Shown one piece after another: positions 45,258 to 53,868 of a DNA stretch of 64,000 bases (within the stretch, counting starts at the first letter, position 1; each line of letters starts with the position of its first letter). The DNA is taken from assembly GCF_015751765.1 (NCBI RefSeq), contig NZ_JADOTX010000001.1, positions 2,108,001-2,172,000 on the forward strand, read 5' to 3'. The translations under genes and the position numbers were made by a program. This DNA comes from Micromonospora ureilytica. GTDB lineage: Bacteria; Actinomycetota; Actinomycetes; Mycobacteriales; Micromonosporaceae. The notes under the pieces were generated by a model that did no database searches, was not told the DNA's origin, and was given only the letters and a program-made list of their open reading frames with translations.

Positions 45258-45737
45258 ATGAAGATGTCCGGCGGGGTCGAGTGGGCGCTGCACTGCTGCG
45301 TGGTGCTCACGGCCAGCAACACGCCCGTTCCGGCGGCCAAGCTGGCGGAACTGCACGACGTCTCCAGCAGCTACCTCGCCAAGCAGCTCCAGGCGCTGGC
45401 CCGCGCCGGCCTGATCCACTCCATGCAGGGCAAGTCGGGCGGCTACGTGCTGACCCGCGCGCCGGAGAGCATCACCCTGCTCGACGTGGTCCGGGCCATC
45501 GACGGGCCCGGCCCGTCCTTCGTCTGCACGGAGATCCGCCAGCGCGGCCCCTTCGCGACCCCGGCCGCCTCCTGCACCACCCCGTGTCCGGTGTCCCGCG
45601 CCATGTGGGCGGCCGAGGACGCGTGGCACCAGGCGCTCGCCGCGGTCACGATCGCCGATCTCGCCCGCGACGTCGACGCCAACTCCGGCCCCGAGGCCCT
45701 GGTCGGCATCCAGGCCTGGCTGACCGGCGGAGCCTGA
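45258..45737 (+). CDS. Rrf2-family regulator
   Basis: The 159-residue protein has the Rrf2 winged helix (WALHCCVVLTASNTPVPAAK, LAELHDVSSSYLAKQLQALA, GKSGGYVLTRAPESITLLDV). Three cysteines at VCTE and SCTTPCPV are spaced like the Fe-S ligands of IscR/NsrR-type members, so it may sense redox state or NO. It converges with the GT39 gene. Confidence 0.87.
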   Translation: MKMSGGVEWALHCCVVLTASNTPVPAAKLAELHDVSSSYLAKQLQALARAGLIHSMQGKSGGYVLTRAPESITLLDVVRAIDGPGPSFVCTEIRQRGPFATPAASCTTPCPVSRAMWAAEDAWHQALAAVTIADLARDVDANSGPEALVGIQAWLTGGA

Positions 45738-45766
45738 CCCGACCCGGCAGACCTGGGCGGGCACGG

Positions 45767-47320
45767 TCAGCCGGTGTGGCGTACCTCGGTGTCCCAGATC
45801 TGCGCCCATGGACGCCGCAGCCCCCGGCACACGTGGATCGGGCCGCCGTTCTCGTCGTTCTCCACCTCGACCCGCTGGTCCACCCGCCCGGCGAGCGTGC
45901 ACTGCTCGAACCAGGTGTTCAGCTGGTCGGGGCGCTCCCAGCCGACGGCGATGACCACGTCCGCGTCGGCGGGCGGCCGACCGAAGTCGACCATGCTGTT
46001 GTGCCCGGAGTACGCCCGGGGCAGACCACGGGCCGGCCCGTAGCGGGCCACCGCACCGGCCTCGCCGTAGTTGCCGGTCAGGACGACCGCCCGCGAACGC
46101 TCCTGCGGTGGCAGTCCGCGATGGACGGCGGCGAGTGAGTCGGTGAACTCCGGCCAACCGATCGTCTCGCCGGCGTCGTAGTTGACGTCGACCACGAAAC
46201 CGGGCAGCCGGTCGGCCGGTAGCACCGGCAGCAGCAGCACGACGTTGGGCAGCAGGAACGGCACCACGCCCAACGCGAGCAACCCCCGACGCCACCAGGC
46301 CGACCCGCGCGAGGCCCACGCCACGGTGACCAACGCGCCGGCGGCGGTGAGGACCAGCAACAGCGGCGCGTCGTAGTAGCCCTTGCCGCCGGCGATCAGC
46401 ACGATGCCGACAACCACAAGCCACGCCCAGCCCACCGCCCGGTAGGCCCGCCACGCCGGCCGGCGCAGCAGCGCGACGAGGCCAGCGATCCAGATTGGTA
46501 CGGCGTACGGGCTGATGATGACGAAATGGAGGGCGAACGCCTCGAACCGACCACTGTAGGAGCTGTCGCCGCCGGAGATGGACCCGGCAACACCGAGCTG
46601 CGGGAAACCGTTGGTCGCCTGCCAGATCAGGTTCGGCGCGGCCAGTAGCACGAGGATCCCGGCGGCGACGAGCACCCACCGATCGCGCAGCAGCCGACGC
46701 GGCCCGGCGATGAGCACCCCGGCGACCAGGCCCACGGCCAGCAGCGCCGGCAGCAGCTTGCTGAGCATGCCCACACCGAGCGCCAGCCCGATCCCCAGCG
46801 CCCAGCGGCTGTCACCGGTGCGCAGCAACCGCACCGCACACCACGCCGCGACCAACCAGACCAGCAGGTCGACAGTGGTGGTGCTGAGCAGATGACCACT
46901 GGCGAGCACGATGCCGGAGAGCGCGGCGAGCACCGCCGCGAAGAGCTGCCCGCCCCGGCCGGCACCCAACTCGCGGGCGATGGCGGCGACCAGCAGCACC
47001 GCGCCGCCGGCCAGCAACGCCGACGGGGTACGCAGCACCACCAGGTTGCCCGGCGCGATCGCGTCGAGCAGCCGGGCCAGCGCCGGGACCAGTGGCCCCT
47101 GATCGACGTAGCCCCAGTCGAGGTGCCGGCCGGCGAGCAGGAAGTACAGCTCGTCGCGGTGATAGCCGTAACGGCCGGCGAGAAGCAGGAGCGTCACGGT
47201 GGTCGCGGCGGCCACCAGCCAGGGGCCACGGGCACGAACGCCAGGCTCCGGCGGCCGCCCCGACGGCGGCGACTGGGTCGGCTGGTGAGGTCGGTCGATC
47301 TCGATCGCGGGCTCGCTCAC
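45767..47320 (-). CDS. GT39/ArnT-like membrane glycosyltransferase
   Basis: The 517-residue integral membrane protein has HRDELYFLLAG, the acidic motif of the first periplasmic loop in the PMT/ArnT superfamily. Many hydrophobic helices and a C-terminal soluble part follow (VVLTGNYGEAGAVARYG...). Such enzymes transfer sugars from polyprenyl-phosphate donors at the outer face of the membrane; Ppm1 (7.55 kb) could make a donor. It diverges from the aldo/keto reductase gene. Confidence 0.85.
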   Translation of the reverse strand: MSEPAIEIDRPHQPTQSPPSGRPPEPGVRARGPWLVAAATTVTLLLLAGRYGYHRDELYFLLAGRHLDWGYVDQGPLVPALARLLDAIAPGNLVVLRTPSALLAGGAVLLVAAIARELGAGRGGQLFAAVLAALSGIVLASGHLLSTTTVDLLVWLVAAWCAVRLLRTGDSRWALGIGLALGVGMLSKLLPALLAVGLVAGVLIAGPRRLLRDRWVLVAAGILVLLAAPNLIWQATNGFPQLGVAGSISGGDSSYSGRFEAFALHFVIISPYAVPIWIAGLVALLRRPAWRAYRAVGWAWLVVVGIVLIAGGKGYYDAPLLLVLTAAGALVTVAWASRGSAWWRRGLLALGVVPFLLPNVVLLLPVLPADRLPGFVVDVNYDAGETIGWPEFTDSLAAVHRGLPPQERSRAVVLTGNYGEAGAVARYGPARGLPRAYSGHNSMVDFGRPPADADVVIAVGWERPDQLNTWFEQCTLAGRVDQRVEVENDENGGPIHVCRGLRRPWAQIWDTEVRHTG

Positions 47321-47442
47321 CCGCTCATGATGACCGGCGGCGTCGCCGCGTGGGTGCCTCAGCGGCGTTCGGCACTGTCCCGAATGCGGGTGGCCGAGGC
47401 GGGTGCGAAGATCAGCTTTGTCACTCGGACCGAAAGGACGAT

Positions 47443-48474
47443 ATGCGCTATCGCACTCTGGGCAACACCGGCACCGTGGTGTCCACCCTGTGTCTGGGCA
47501 CGATGACCTTCGGCGCGGAGACCGACGAGGCTGGCAGCTTCGCCCAACTGGACCGCTTCGTCGAGGCCGGCGGCACGTTCGTCGACACCGCTGACGTCTA
47601 CTCCGCCGGTGTCTCGGAGGACATCGTCGGGCGCTGGCTGCGCAGCCGACCCGACCTGCGTGACCGCCTGGTGATCGCCACCAAGGGGCGGTTCCCGATG
47701 GGTCCGGGGGCGAACGATGCCGGCCTGTCCCGGGTTCATCTCACCCGCGCCCTGGACGCCAGCCTGCGGCGGCTCGGCGTCGAGGCCATCGACCTGTACC
47801 AGGCGCACGCCTGGGATCCGCTGACCCCGCTGCCGGAGACCCTGCGGTTCTTCGACGACGCGGTCAGCGCCGGCAAGATCCGCTACGCGGGGGTCAGCAA
47901 CTTCACCGGCTGGCAGTTGCAGAAGGCCGCCCTGCTCACCCAGCACCTCAACCTCACCCCGATCGTGACCCTGCAACCGCAGTACAACCTGCTGGCCCGG
48001 GAGATCGAGTTCGAGTTGGTGCCGGTCTGCGAGAACGAGGGCATCGGCATCCTGCCGTGGTCACCGCTGGGCGGCGGTTGGCTGACCGGCAAGTACCAGC
48101 GCGACAGCACGCCCACCGGCGCGACGCGGCTCGGCGAGAACCCGCAACGCGGCGTCGAGGCGTACGCGGGTCGCAACGCCGAGGAGCGGACCTGGCGGGT
48201 GCTCGACGCGGTCCGCCAGATCGCCGGGGAACAAGGCGCGTCCATGTCGGCGGTGGCGCTGGCCTGGCTGGCGGCCCGACCGGCGGTCACCTCGGTGATC
48301 CTCGGCGCGCGTACCACCGAGCAGCTCGACGACAACCTGACCGCCGCAGACCTGGTCCTCGACGCCGAGCAGATGCGGCTGCTGGACGAGGTGAGCGCTC
48401 CGCTGGTGGGCGACTACCCGTACGGCGGCGCGGGTGTACGCCAGCGCGCCCGCGACCTACCGACCGGGTCATGA
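47443..48474 (+). CDS. Aldo/keto reductase
   Basis: The 343-residue TIM-barrel enzyme shows the AKR tetrad in DTADVYSAG (Asp, Tyr), VIATKGRF (Lys) and LYQAHAWDP (His), and a C-terminal NADPH site (VTSVILGARTTEQLDDNL). The stop overlaps the DinB-like ATG (ATGA). Substrate unknown. Confidence 0.92.
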   Translation: MRYRTLGNTGTVVSTLCLGTMTFGAETDEAGSFAQLDRFVEAGGTFVDTADVYSAGVSEDIVGRWLRSRPDLRDRLVIATKGRFPMGPGANDAGLSRVHLTRALDASLRRLGVEAIDLYQAHAWDPLTPLPETLRFFDDAVSAGKIRYAGVSNFTGWQLQKAALLTQHLNLTPIVTLQPQYNLLAREIEFELVPVCENEGIGILPWSPLGGGWLTGKYQRDSTPTGATRLGENPQRGVEAYAGRNAEERTWRVLDAVRQIAGEQGASMSAVALAWLAARPAVTSVILGARTTEQLDDNLTAADLVLDAEQMRLLDEVSAPLVGDYPYGGAGVRQRARDLPTGS

Positions 48475-48977
48475 CGTCGTTCCCCGAGCCCACCAACCCG
48501 GCGGGCAGCCGCAGCGAGGTCTTCCTGGGCTACCTGGACTACTTCCGCGATTCCGTGATCGACAAGGTGTCGGCGCTGAACGAGCCGGAGCTGCGGCGCA
48601 GCCGGCTGCCGACCGGGTGGACCCCACTGGAGCTGCTGAAACACCTGCAATACGTTGAGCTGCGCTGGATCGGTTGGGGTTTCCAGGGCCGGGACGTCGC
48701 CGACCCGTGGGGCGACCGCCGCGACGACCGCTGGTACGTCGCGCCCGACGAGACCCGCGCGGATCTGGTGGCGGCGCTGCGAGCGCAGGGCGCGCACACC
48801 ACGGCCGTGGTGACGGCACACGACCTGGCCGAGATCGGTGCGCCGGGCCCGCGGTGGAGAGGCGCGGACCCGGCGTCGCTGGAGCGGGTGCTGTTACACC
48901 TGGTGCAGGAGTACGCCCGCCACCTGGGCCACCTCGACGTGGTCGCCGAACTCGCGGACGGCCCGACCGGAGAGTGA
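48471..48977 (+). CDS. DinB/DUF664-family protein
   Basis: The 168-residue four-helix protein has LELLKHLQYVELRWIGWGFQ and LVQEYARHLGHLDVVAEL, with the three metal-site histidines of DUF664. In actinobacteria this family is thought to use mycothiol. It is coupled to the aldo/keto reductase by overlap. Confidence 0.87.
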   Translation: MTSFPEPTNPAGSRSEVFLGYLDYFRDSVIDKVSALNEPELRRSRLPTGWTPLELLKHLQYVELRWIGWGFQGRDVADPWGDRRDDRWYVAPDETRADLVAALRAQGAHTTAVVTAHDLAEIGAPGPRWRGADPASLERVLLHLVQEYARHLGHLDVVAELADGPTGE

Positions 48978-49014
48978 GGCCGTCGGCCCGATAGTGGGTT
49001 GATGCCGCTGCTCG

Positions 49015-49164
49015 TCACCCCCGTGGCTTCGTTGCGTTGCTGATCACGAAGGTGGTGCCGTTGTTGTCCTGCTTGACCACCAGGTAGGGATGCGATTCGG
49101 GTGGCGCGAGGACCGCGCCGACTGAGGGAAGGTGGCGCATCTCGCCAGTCGGGCAGTGCACCAC
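49015..49164 (-). other. Orphan coding fragment beside the palindrome
   Basis: The minus-strand frame LVVHCPTGEMRHLPSVGAVL and its ~30-residue continuation to the stop at 49015 looks like real protein, but I do not recognise it. It begins right at the palindrome's outer edge, so it is probably the 3' end of a gene cut by the rearrangement. Confidence 0.4.
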
Positions 49165-49215
49165 CAGATCTTGGACAGTTTCCGTTAGGCCGTAACGGAA
49201 ACTGTCCAAGATCTG
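49165..49215. repeat. Perfect palindrome with 23-bp arms
   Basis: The arms 49165-49187 and 49193-49215 are exact inverted copies (core TTGGACAGTTTCCGTTA) around a 5-nt spacer GGCCG. The right edge coincides with the point where the IS21-type transposase fragment ceases. It may be a pair of fused insertion-sequence ends or a very small mobile element. Confidence 0.85.
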
Positions 49216-49388
49216 CGCGGAGTAGCGGTTGGTCGGGACGGTTACCTGGCTGTAGCGGCCAATGCGCGGGGGCCGGTCTCGAACGGCTCATCCGGCAGCG
49301 ACACCAACAGCGGCCGCTCGATCGCGAACAGCTTCGAGGGCCGCGGCGGCATCGGCGTGCGCGGTGGCTTCAGAGGAGCGGATTCCAT
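49216..49388 (-). pseudogene. IS21-family transposase (IstA) remnant
   Basis: On the minus strand, FAIERPLLVSLPDEPFETG followed, after a frameshift, by RIGRYSQVTVPTNRYSAQ matches the IstA segment that usually reads FAAERPLLAPLPAEPFETG ... RYSQITV..NRYSVP. Only ~55 codons survive, with an internal shift and truncation at both ends. The upstream end abuts the start of the peptidase E gene. Confidence 0.65.
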
Positions 49389-49942
49389 GAAGTTCCTTCT
49401 CACGTCGTCGGGCCTCAGTAACCCGAGCATCTCCGACGCGCTCGTCGACCTGCTAGGCAAGCCGATCGCCGAGTCCACAGCGCTGTTCATCCCCACCGGC
49501 ATCTACCCCTTCCCCGGCGGAGGCGAGAGAGCGTGGAAGGCGATCCACGGCCAGGCTCCGATCCCGCTGACCCAGCTCGGTTGGAAATCCCTGGGGATGT
49601 TGGAGCTCACCGCGCTGCCGACCATTCGAGAAGAGAACTCGGTCCCCGCGGTCCGGGAGGCCGATGCCCTCCTCGTCTGGGGCGGCGACGTGCTGTACCT
49701 GACCTACTGGCTGCGCCAGTCGGGCCTGGCCGACCTCCTTCCGTCGCTGAGCGAGACGGTCTATGTGGGGGTCAGCGCCGGGAGCATCGCGGTCACCCCG
49801 TACAACTGCGACGCCGAATTCGACATTGGATTCGTCCCTGACGGCAGCGACATGGCGCAGGGCGCCGACCGGGGCGCTCGGGCTGGTGGATTTCACGCTG
49901 TACCCCCCCCACCTCAATCATCCCGACCTGATCAGCCCCTGA
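49387..49942 (+). pseudogene. Peptidase E (S51), frameshifted and truncated
   Basis: From ATG 49387 the protein is clear peptidase E: MKFLLTSSGLSNPSISDALV, ADALLVWGGDVLYLTYWLRQ and the catalytic Ser in VGVSAGS. After MAQGADR (near 49870) the sense moves one base over to ALGLVDFTLYP and HLNHPDLI, and a run of eight C at ~49905 adds a proline codon. It then stops at 49942 without the last ~40 residues. I infer a decayed gene, although the C run could partly be a sequencing artefact. Confidence 0.75.
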
Positions 49943-49997
49943 CCGAGACGTCCCTTCAGCCGAGCCAGCCCTACACCGGGCGATCTGAGCACCCGAT

Positions 49998-51275
49998 CTA
50001 CTCGATGGTCGGCGCGGATAGCGTCGCGCCATTGGCGTCGGCGCGGCGCATCGTCCGCGGCAGTCGCAGCGCGACGACGCCGGTGGCCACCAGGCCGCCG
50101 ACGCCCGCGACTATCAGGGTCACCGGGGCGGAGGTGGCGTCCAGCAGGACACCACCGGCCAGGTAGGACGTCGCGGCGGCGACCCCGATCGCACCGTACA
50201 GATTTCCGAAGACCCTGCCGAGCATGCCCGCCGGCACCGTACGTTGCAGCAGCGTGCTGGAGGCGACGTCCATGGCCGCCAACCCGAACCCACGGACGGC
50301 CTGCAGGGCGATCGCGGCGGCGACGGCCCAGGCGAACCCGGTCAGCAGGTTGCCGACACTGCTGACAGCGAAGCCCACGATCAGCAGCAGCGGCATCGAC
50401 GCCCTGGTGCCCCACCTGGACAACATGGCGTAACCGGCCACGAGTCCGACCCCGACCGCCCCCAGCAGAAGCCCGACCGCCGAGTCACCGACGTGAAAGG
50501 TCTTTTGGGCCAGCAGCACCAGCGCCACGTCGTCGACCCCGTTGAAGGCGACCACCGCAGTGAAGCCAAGGAAGATCACCCGCACCGTCGGAACACTCAA
50601 CAGATAACCGATGCCCGCTCTGGCCTGTCGCAGCAGGGACGGCTGGCGCCCGTCGCCGGCTGCCGCCGGAAGTGAGGGGAGCGTCGCGAGCAGCACGGCC
50701 GAGACAAGGAACGACACGGCGTCGACGAGCAGCACACCACGCAGTCCGACCAACGGGAACAGGGCCGCGGCGAGGAGGGGGCCGACCGCCTCTGCCCCGT
50801 TCGAGCCGAACCCGAGGGTGGAGTTGGCGGTCTCCAGGTCACGGTCGCCGACAAGTGCGGGCACCGCCGCCCGAGACGCCGGTTGAAAAAGCTGCGAGGC
50901 GGTGGCGCGAATCGCGACGAGGGCCAGCAGCACCGGCAGCGAAGGCATCGTCAGCACGATGACCAGCAGGACCGCCGCTTGGATGAGTTCGCAGACGACC
51001 ATCAACCGCCGGAGATTGAGCCGATCAGCGAGGGCGCCGGTGAAGGGACCCAACAGGGATGGAGCAAAATCTCCGACAAGGAGCAGCAGCGCGACTGCCA
51101 GCCCCTTACCCGTCGTCTCGGCGACGTGGAACATCAGCGCGACAAGGCTGAGTGAATCGCCCGCGTACGAGACGAGCCTTGCCGAGAAGAGGGCTCGGAA
51201 TGGCCTGTTGCGGCGAAGTAGCTGGGTAGGACGCAACGGCGCAGCGTCTGCCGTGGCGGACGCTGCGCCGGACAT
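49998..51275 (-). CDS. MFS transporter (MFS_3 type)
   Basis: The 425-residue protein has twelve hydrophobic helices with FSARLVSYAGDSLSLVALMF, GALADRLNLRRLMVVCELIQ and RGFGLAAMDVASSTLLQRTV. It resembles the EntS/MefA exporters. Cargo unknown; it converges with the peptidase E remnant. Confidence 0.86.
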   Translation of the reverse strand: MSGAASATADAAPLRPTQLLRRNRPFRALFSARLVSYAGDSLSLVALMFHVAETTGKGLAVALLLLVGDFAPSLLGPFTGALADRLNLRRLMVVCELIQAAVLLVIVLTMPSLPVLLALVAIRATASQLFQPASRAAVPALVGDRDLETANSTLGFGSNGAEAVGPLLAAALFPLVGLRGVLLVDAVSFLVSAVLLATLPSLPAAAGDGRQPSLLRQARAGIGYLLSVPTVRVIFLGFTAVVAFNGVDDVALVLLAQKTFHVGDSAVGLLLGAVGVGLVAGYAMLSRWGTRASMPLLLIVGFAVSSVGNLLTGFAWAVAAAIALQAVRGFGLAAMDVASSTLLQRTVPAGMLGRVFGNLYGAIGVAAATSYLAGGVLLDATSAPVTLIVAGVGGLVATGVVALRLPRTMRRADANGATLSAPTIE

Positions 51276-51376
51276 CTGGATCTCCCATTACGGCACCGTT
51301 CACCGACCAGCCTGTGGGTGAAGGTAGTCGTCAGAGGGTCGGTGAGCGCGGTATTTATGGTTGCCAGGGAATTGAC

Positions 51377-52645
51377 TCAGGGAGCGACCGAGACGTTGGT
51401 GGGGGTTCCGTTGGCGTCGGTGACCCGTACGTCGGTGGCGGTCGCGGGCAGGAGCGCCGCGTTGCGGCCGGCGTCCTGCCACTGGCCGTCGCCGACCCGA
51501 TAGCTCAGCGCCGACCCCTCAGCCGCGACGAGAACGCCCTGGTTGTCGGGCAGTCGTAGCCGCACGGGCAGGGGTGCCGACCAGTCCGCGGTCGTGCTCG
51601 CCACCGCCTCGAACGGAAGGTATTTGCCGGCGACTAGCGCGATGACGCGGGACGGTTCGTCGTCGTACTGGACAGTTTCCAGGAGGAGCCGCCGGCCGTC
51701 GGGGATTGCCCCGTAGACCCACAGGCGGGGAGAGCCGTCGTGCGTGTGCGCTCCGGCGGTGTCGAGGTATCCGGCGAGGGCTTCGGTTGGCGCGATCACT
51801 TCCTTGGCAGCCGGGTCCATACCCCAGACCTGTTCCGCGCCGGGCAACGTGTGGCGAATCAACGGCGGCGCAGGTCGGTCCTTGTTGCCGGGGAACAGGA
51901 CCTCGCTCGTGCCCTCGATCGGCATCGCGTTCCGCTGTTCAACGGGAGTCCGGGAGAGCGCGATGGTGAGCTTCGTTCGCTGTGGCGGCACCGACAACAC
52001 CGCCGCACCGTCTCGGAACGCCACCGGCTCGAAGGTCCGCTCGATCTTGCCATCGGGCGCATAGCGCAGTTGCGGGGAGAACTCCACAGGTTGCCCGGGG
52101 TCGAGCACAAGAAGCACGTCGCGCTGCGGTCCCAGCAGTACCGCCTGCTCGACGCCGTCTGTTCCGGTATCGGTGACCTGCGTCAGGGTGCCGACGCGCG
52201 GCCCGTCGGCCGTGGGTTTGACGAACCCCATCGTCATGCCGTGCGCGCTACGTTGGGCGACGTAGGCGGCCGGCCCAGCAGGCGTTCGTCCTGCCCACAC
52301 GACGTTCGGCTCGCCGCGCGGCCGATCATCGGCCTGCTCGGTGCCGCGCTGCCACGCCGCGCGGACCTGCCGCAGGTACCCTTCGTCGGCGGCCAGATCA
52401 CCGCGAGTGGGCTCGTCCAGCAGCGGTGAAGCGATCTGTGGATCTCCGGCGTTGCCGGGCAGGTCGAGGACGCCGGCCACGGGCACCGCCACCACGGCCG
52501 CGCAGACCGCCGCCAACACGGCCCGTCGGCGCACCACCCGACGCCGCCCGCCCCGACGCACCTCAGCGAGCAGGCCCGGTGGGCTGACCAGGTCATCGGT
52601 CGCGCGATGCAGGATGCCGCGCACGTCACTGTCGTTCATGGTCAT
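51377..52645 (-). CDS. Membrane-anchored anti-sigma-factor-like protein
   Basis: The 422-residue protein has a short cytoplasmic N-terminus (residues 1-37, ILHRATDDLVSPPGLLAEVR), one membrane helix at ~40-60 (AVLAAVCAAVVAVPVAGVL) and a large beta-rich outer domain. The ATG overlaps the stop of the ECF sigma gene (ATGA). Co-translation and topology suggest that it binds and inhibits that sigma factor; no zinc-binding anti-sigma motif is visible. Confidence 0.7.
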   Translation of the reverse strand: MTMNDSDVRGILHRATDDLVSPPGLLAEVRRGGRRRVVRRRAVLAAVCAAVVAVPVAGVLDLPGNAGDPQIASPLLDEPTRGDLAADEGYLRQVRAAWQRGTEQADDRPRGEPNVVWAGRTPAGPAAYVAQRSAHGMTMGFVKPTADGPRVGTLTQVTDTGTDGVEQAVLLGPQRDVLLVLDPGQPVEFSPQLRYAPDGKIERTFEPVAFRDGAAVLSVPPQRTKLTIALSRTPVEQRNAMPIEGTSEVLFPGNKDRPAPPLIRHTLPGAEQVWGMDPAAKEVIAPTEALAGYLDTAGAHTHDGSPRLWVYGAIPDGRRLLLETVQYDDEPSRVIALVAGKYLPFEAVASTTADWSAPLPVRLRLPDNQGVLVAAEGSALSYRVGDGQWQDAGRNAALLPATATDVRVTDANGTPTNVSVAP

Positions 52646-53163
52646 CGCGAACTCCCGGTTCCAGTGGTGGGCATGACGAGACTCGATCCGGCCAGTACCT
52701 CTCGCAGCCGAGCCAACCCACGGGAGGCGTGACTCTTCACCGCACCCTCGGAGCAGCCCATCGCCGCCGCGACGTCGACGACCGGCAGGTCCTCCAGGTA
52801 ACGGAGCACGACAGCGGCCCGCTGCCGAGCCGGCAGCGCCCGCAGCGCCCCGACGACCAACTCGCGAACCGCCACCGCCTCGGCGTGGTCCCGGGCAACC
52901 CCGTCGTGGTCGCCCAGCGACTGTTCCGGACGCCGGGCACGCCAGCGCCACCGGTTGATCGACCGATTGACCAGCGCACGTCGCGCGTACGCCTCCGGGC
53001 TGCTCTGCACCCGACGCCAGCGCACATACATCTGCTCCAGCACCTCCTGAAGCAGGTCCTCGGCAGCGTGCCGGTCCCCGGTCAGCAGGAAGGCAACGCG
53101 CAACAGCACCCCCGACCGTGTGCGGACGAAGTCGTCGAACTCCGCTCCACGCGAATCCCTCAT
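52642..53163 (-). CDS. SigE-family ECF RNA polymerase sigma factor
   Basis: The 173-residue protein fits the SigE (Streptomyces ECF) family: FDDFVRTRSGVLLRVAFLLT, the -10-contacting region 2 AAEDLLQEVLEQMYVRW, and region 4 LPARQRAAVVLRYLEDLPVV with AAAMGCSEGAVKSHASRGLA. The ATG at 53163 has AGGAGG upstream. Coupled to the membrane protein downstream. Confidence 0.92.
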   Translation of the reverse strand: MRDSRGAEFDDFVRTRSGVLLRVAFLLTGDRHAAEDLLQEVLEQMYVRWRRVQSSPEAYARRALVNRSINRWRWRARRPEQSLGDHDGVARDHAEAVAVRELVVGALRALPARQRAAVVLRYLEDLPVVDVAAAMGCSEGAVKSHASRGLARLREVLAGSSLVMPTTGTGSSR

Positions 53164-53236
53164 CTGACCTCCTGGCCTCGTCAACCAGCAAGACACCACG
53201 TCGGCTCGCGGGGTTTACCGGGCAGGATGACTGCTT

Positions 53237-53461
53237 TCAGTAGGGGCAGGTACGGCCGTCGCGCACCATCTGCGCGTACTCGGCGCCGGTGATGCGCAGC
53301 CGTTCGGTCTTGGTGCCGTCCTTGGCCCGACAGTCGTTCACCGAGTTGAGGTAGGACCAGGTGTGGGCCGCGTCGTCCGCGCGTCCGGTCACCTCGAACG
53401 GGTTGTCGCCGGGTGCCGAAATCACCATTGTCTGGCGTCGTCCGTCGGCCAGGTAGTCCAA
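53237..53461 (-). CDS. Small hypothetical protein
   Basis: The 74-residue frame (DYLADGRRQTMVISAPGDNP ... MVRDGRTCPY) has good codon character and starts at TTG 53461, 15 bp after the stop of the Zn-protein gene. The sense continues upstream (RRLGGKPLRLRLEL) in the same frame, overlapping that gene, so the true start may be earlier or the N-terminus may be lost. Function unknown. Confidence 0.55.
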   Translation of the reverse strand: MDYLADGRRQTMVISAPGDNPFEVTGRADDAAHTWSYLNSVNDCRAKDGTKTERLRITGAEYAQMVRDGRTCPY

Positions 53462-53475
53462 CTCCAGTCGCAGCC

Positions 53476-53751
53476 TCAGCGGCTTTCCGCCCAGCCGACG
53501 AAACGCGGGGTCAGGTCGGGCAACGCGATGCCCGGGTTGAGCTTGGTGAGATCGGCGGCGGCTTCCTCCTGGACCTTTGCCAGGTGGATCAACAGGCCCG
53601 GCCGATCCTCACGGTACTGGCCGAGGAGGCGTAGTTTCGCCGCCGAGCACGGCCACAGGATGCCGCAGACCGGGCAGCGCCACGACGGCCGCAACGGGGA
53701 GTGCTTCGGACGCTCGGCCCTGAGATCGCCGCTCCATACCTCGTTCTGCAC
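53476..53751 (-). CDS. Small CxxC zinc-type protein of the XRE/DUF397 neighbourhood
   Basis: The 91-residue protein has PSWRCPVCGILWPCSAAKLR (three Cys) and a helical tail with LNPGIALPDLTPRFVGWA. This small family is common beside XRE/DUF397 pairs in actinomycetes and is often mislabelled flavin reductase; its role is unknown. GTG 53751 is preceded by GAGGAGG. Confidence 0.72.
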   Translation of the reverse strand: MQNEVWSGDLRAERPKHSPLRPSWRCPVCGILWPCSAAKLRLLGQYREDRPGLLIHLAKVQEEAAADLTKLNPGIALPDLTPRFVGWAESR

Positions 53752-53868
53752 AGCTTCTCCTCCTCGTCGCAGCACCGTCTACACCGCACTTTGCCGGGGT
53801 TGCTGGACAAACACACAGCGTTAACTAATCTCTTCAGAGCAGCGGATTTGTTCCAGGGGAGGGACGGC

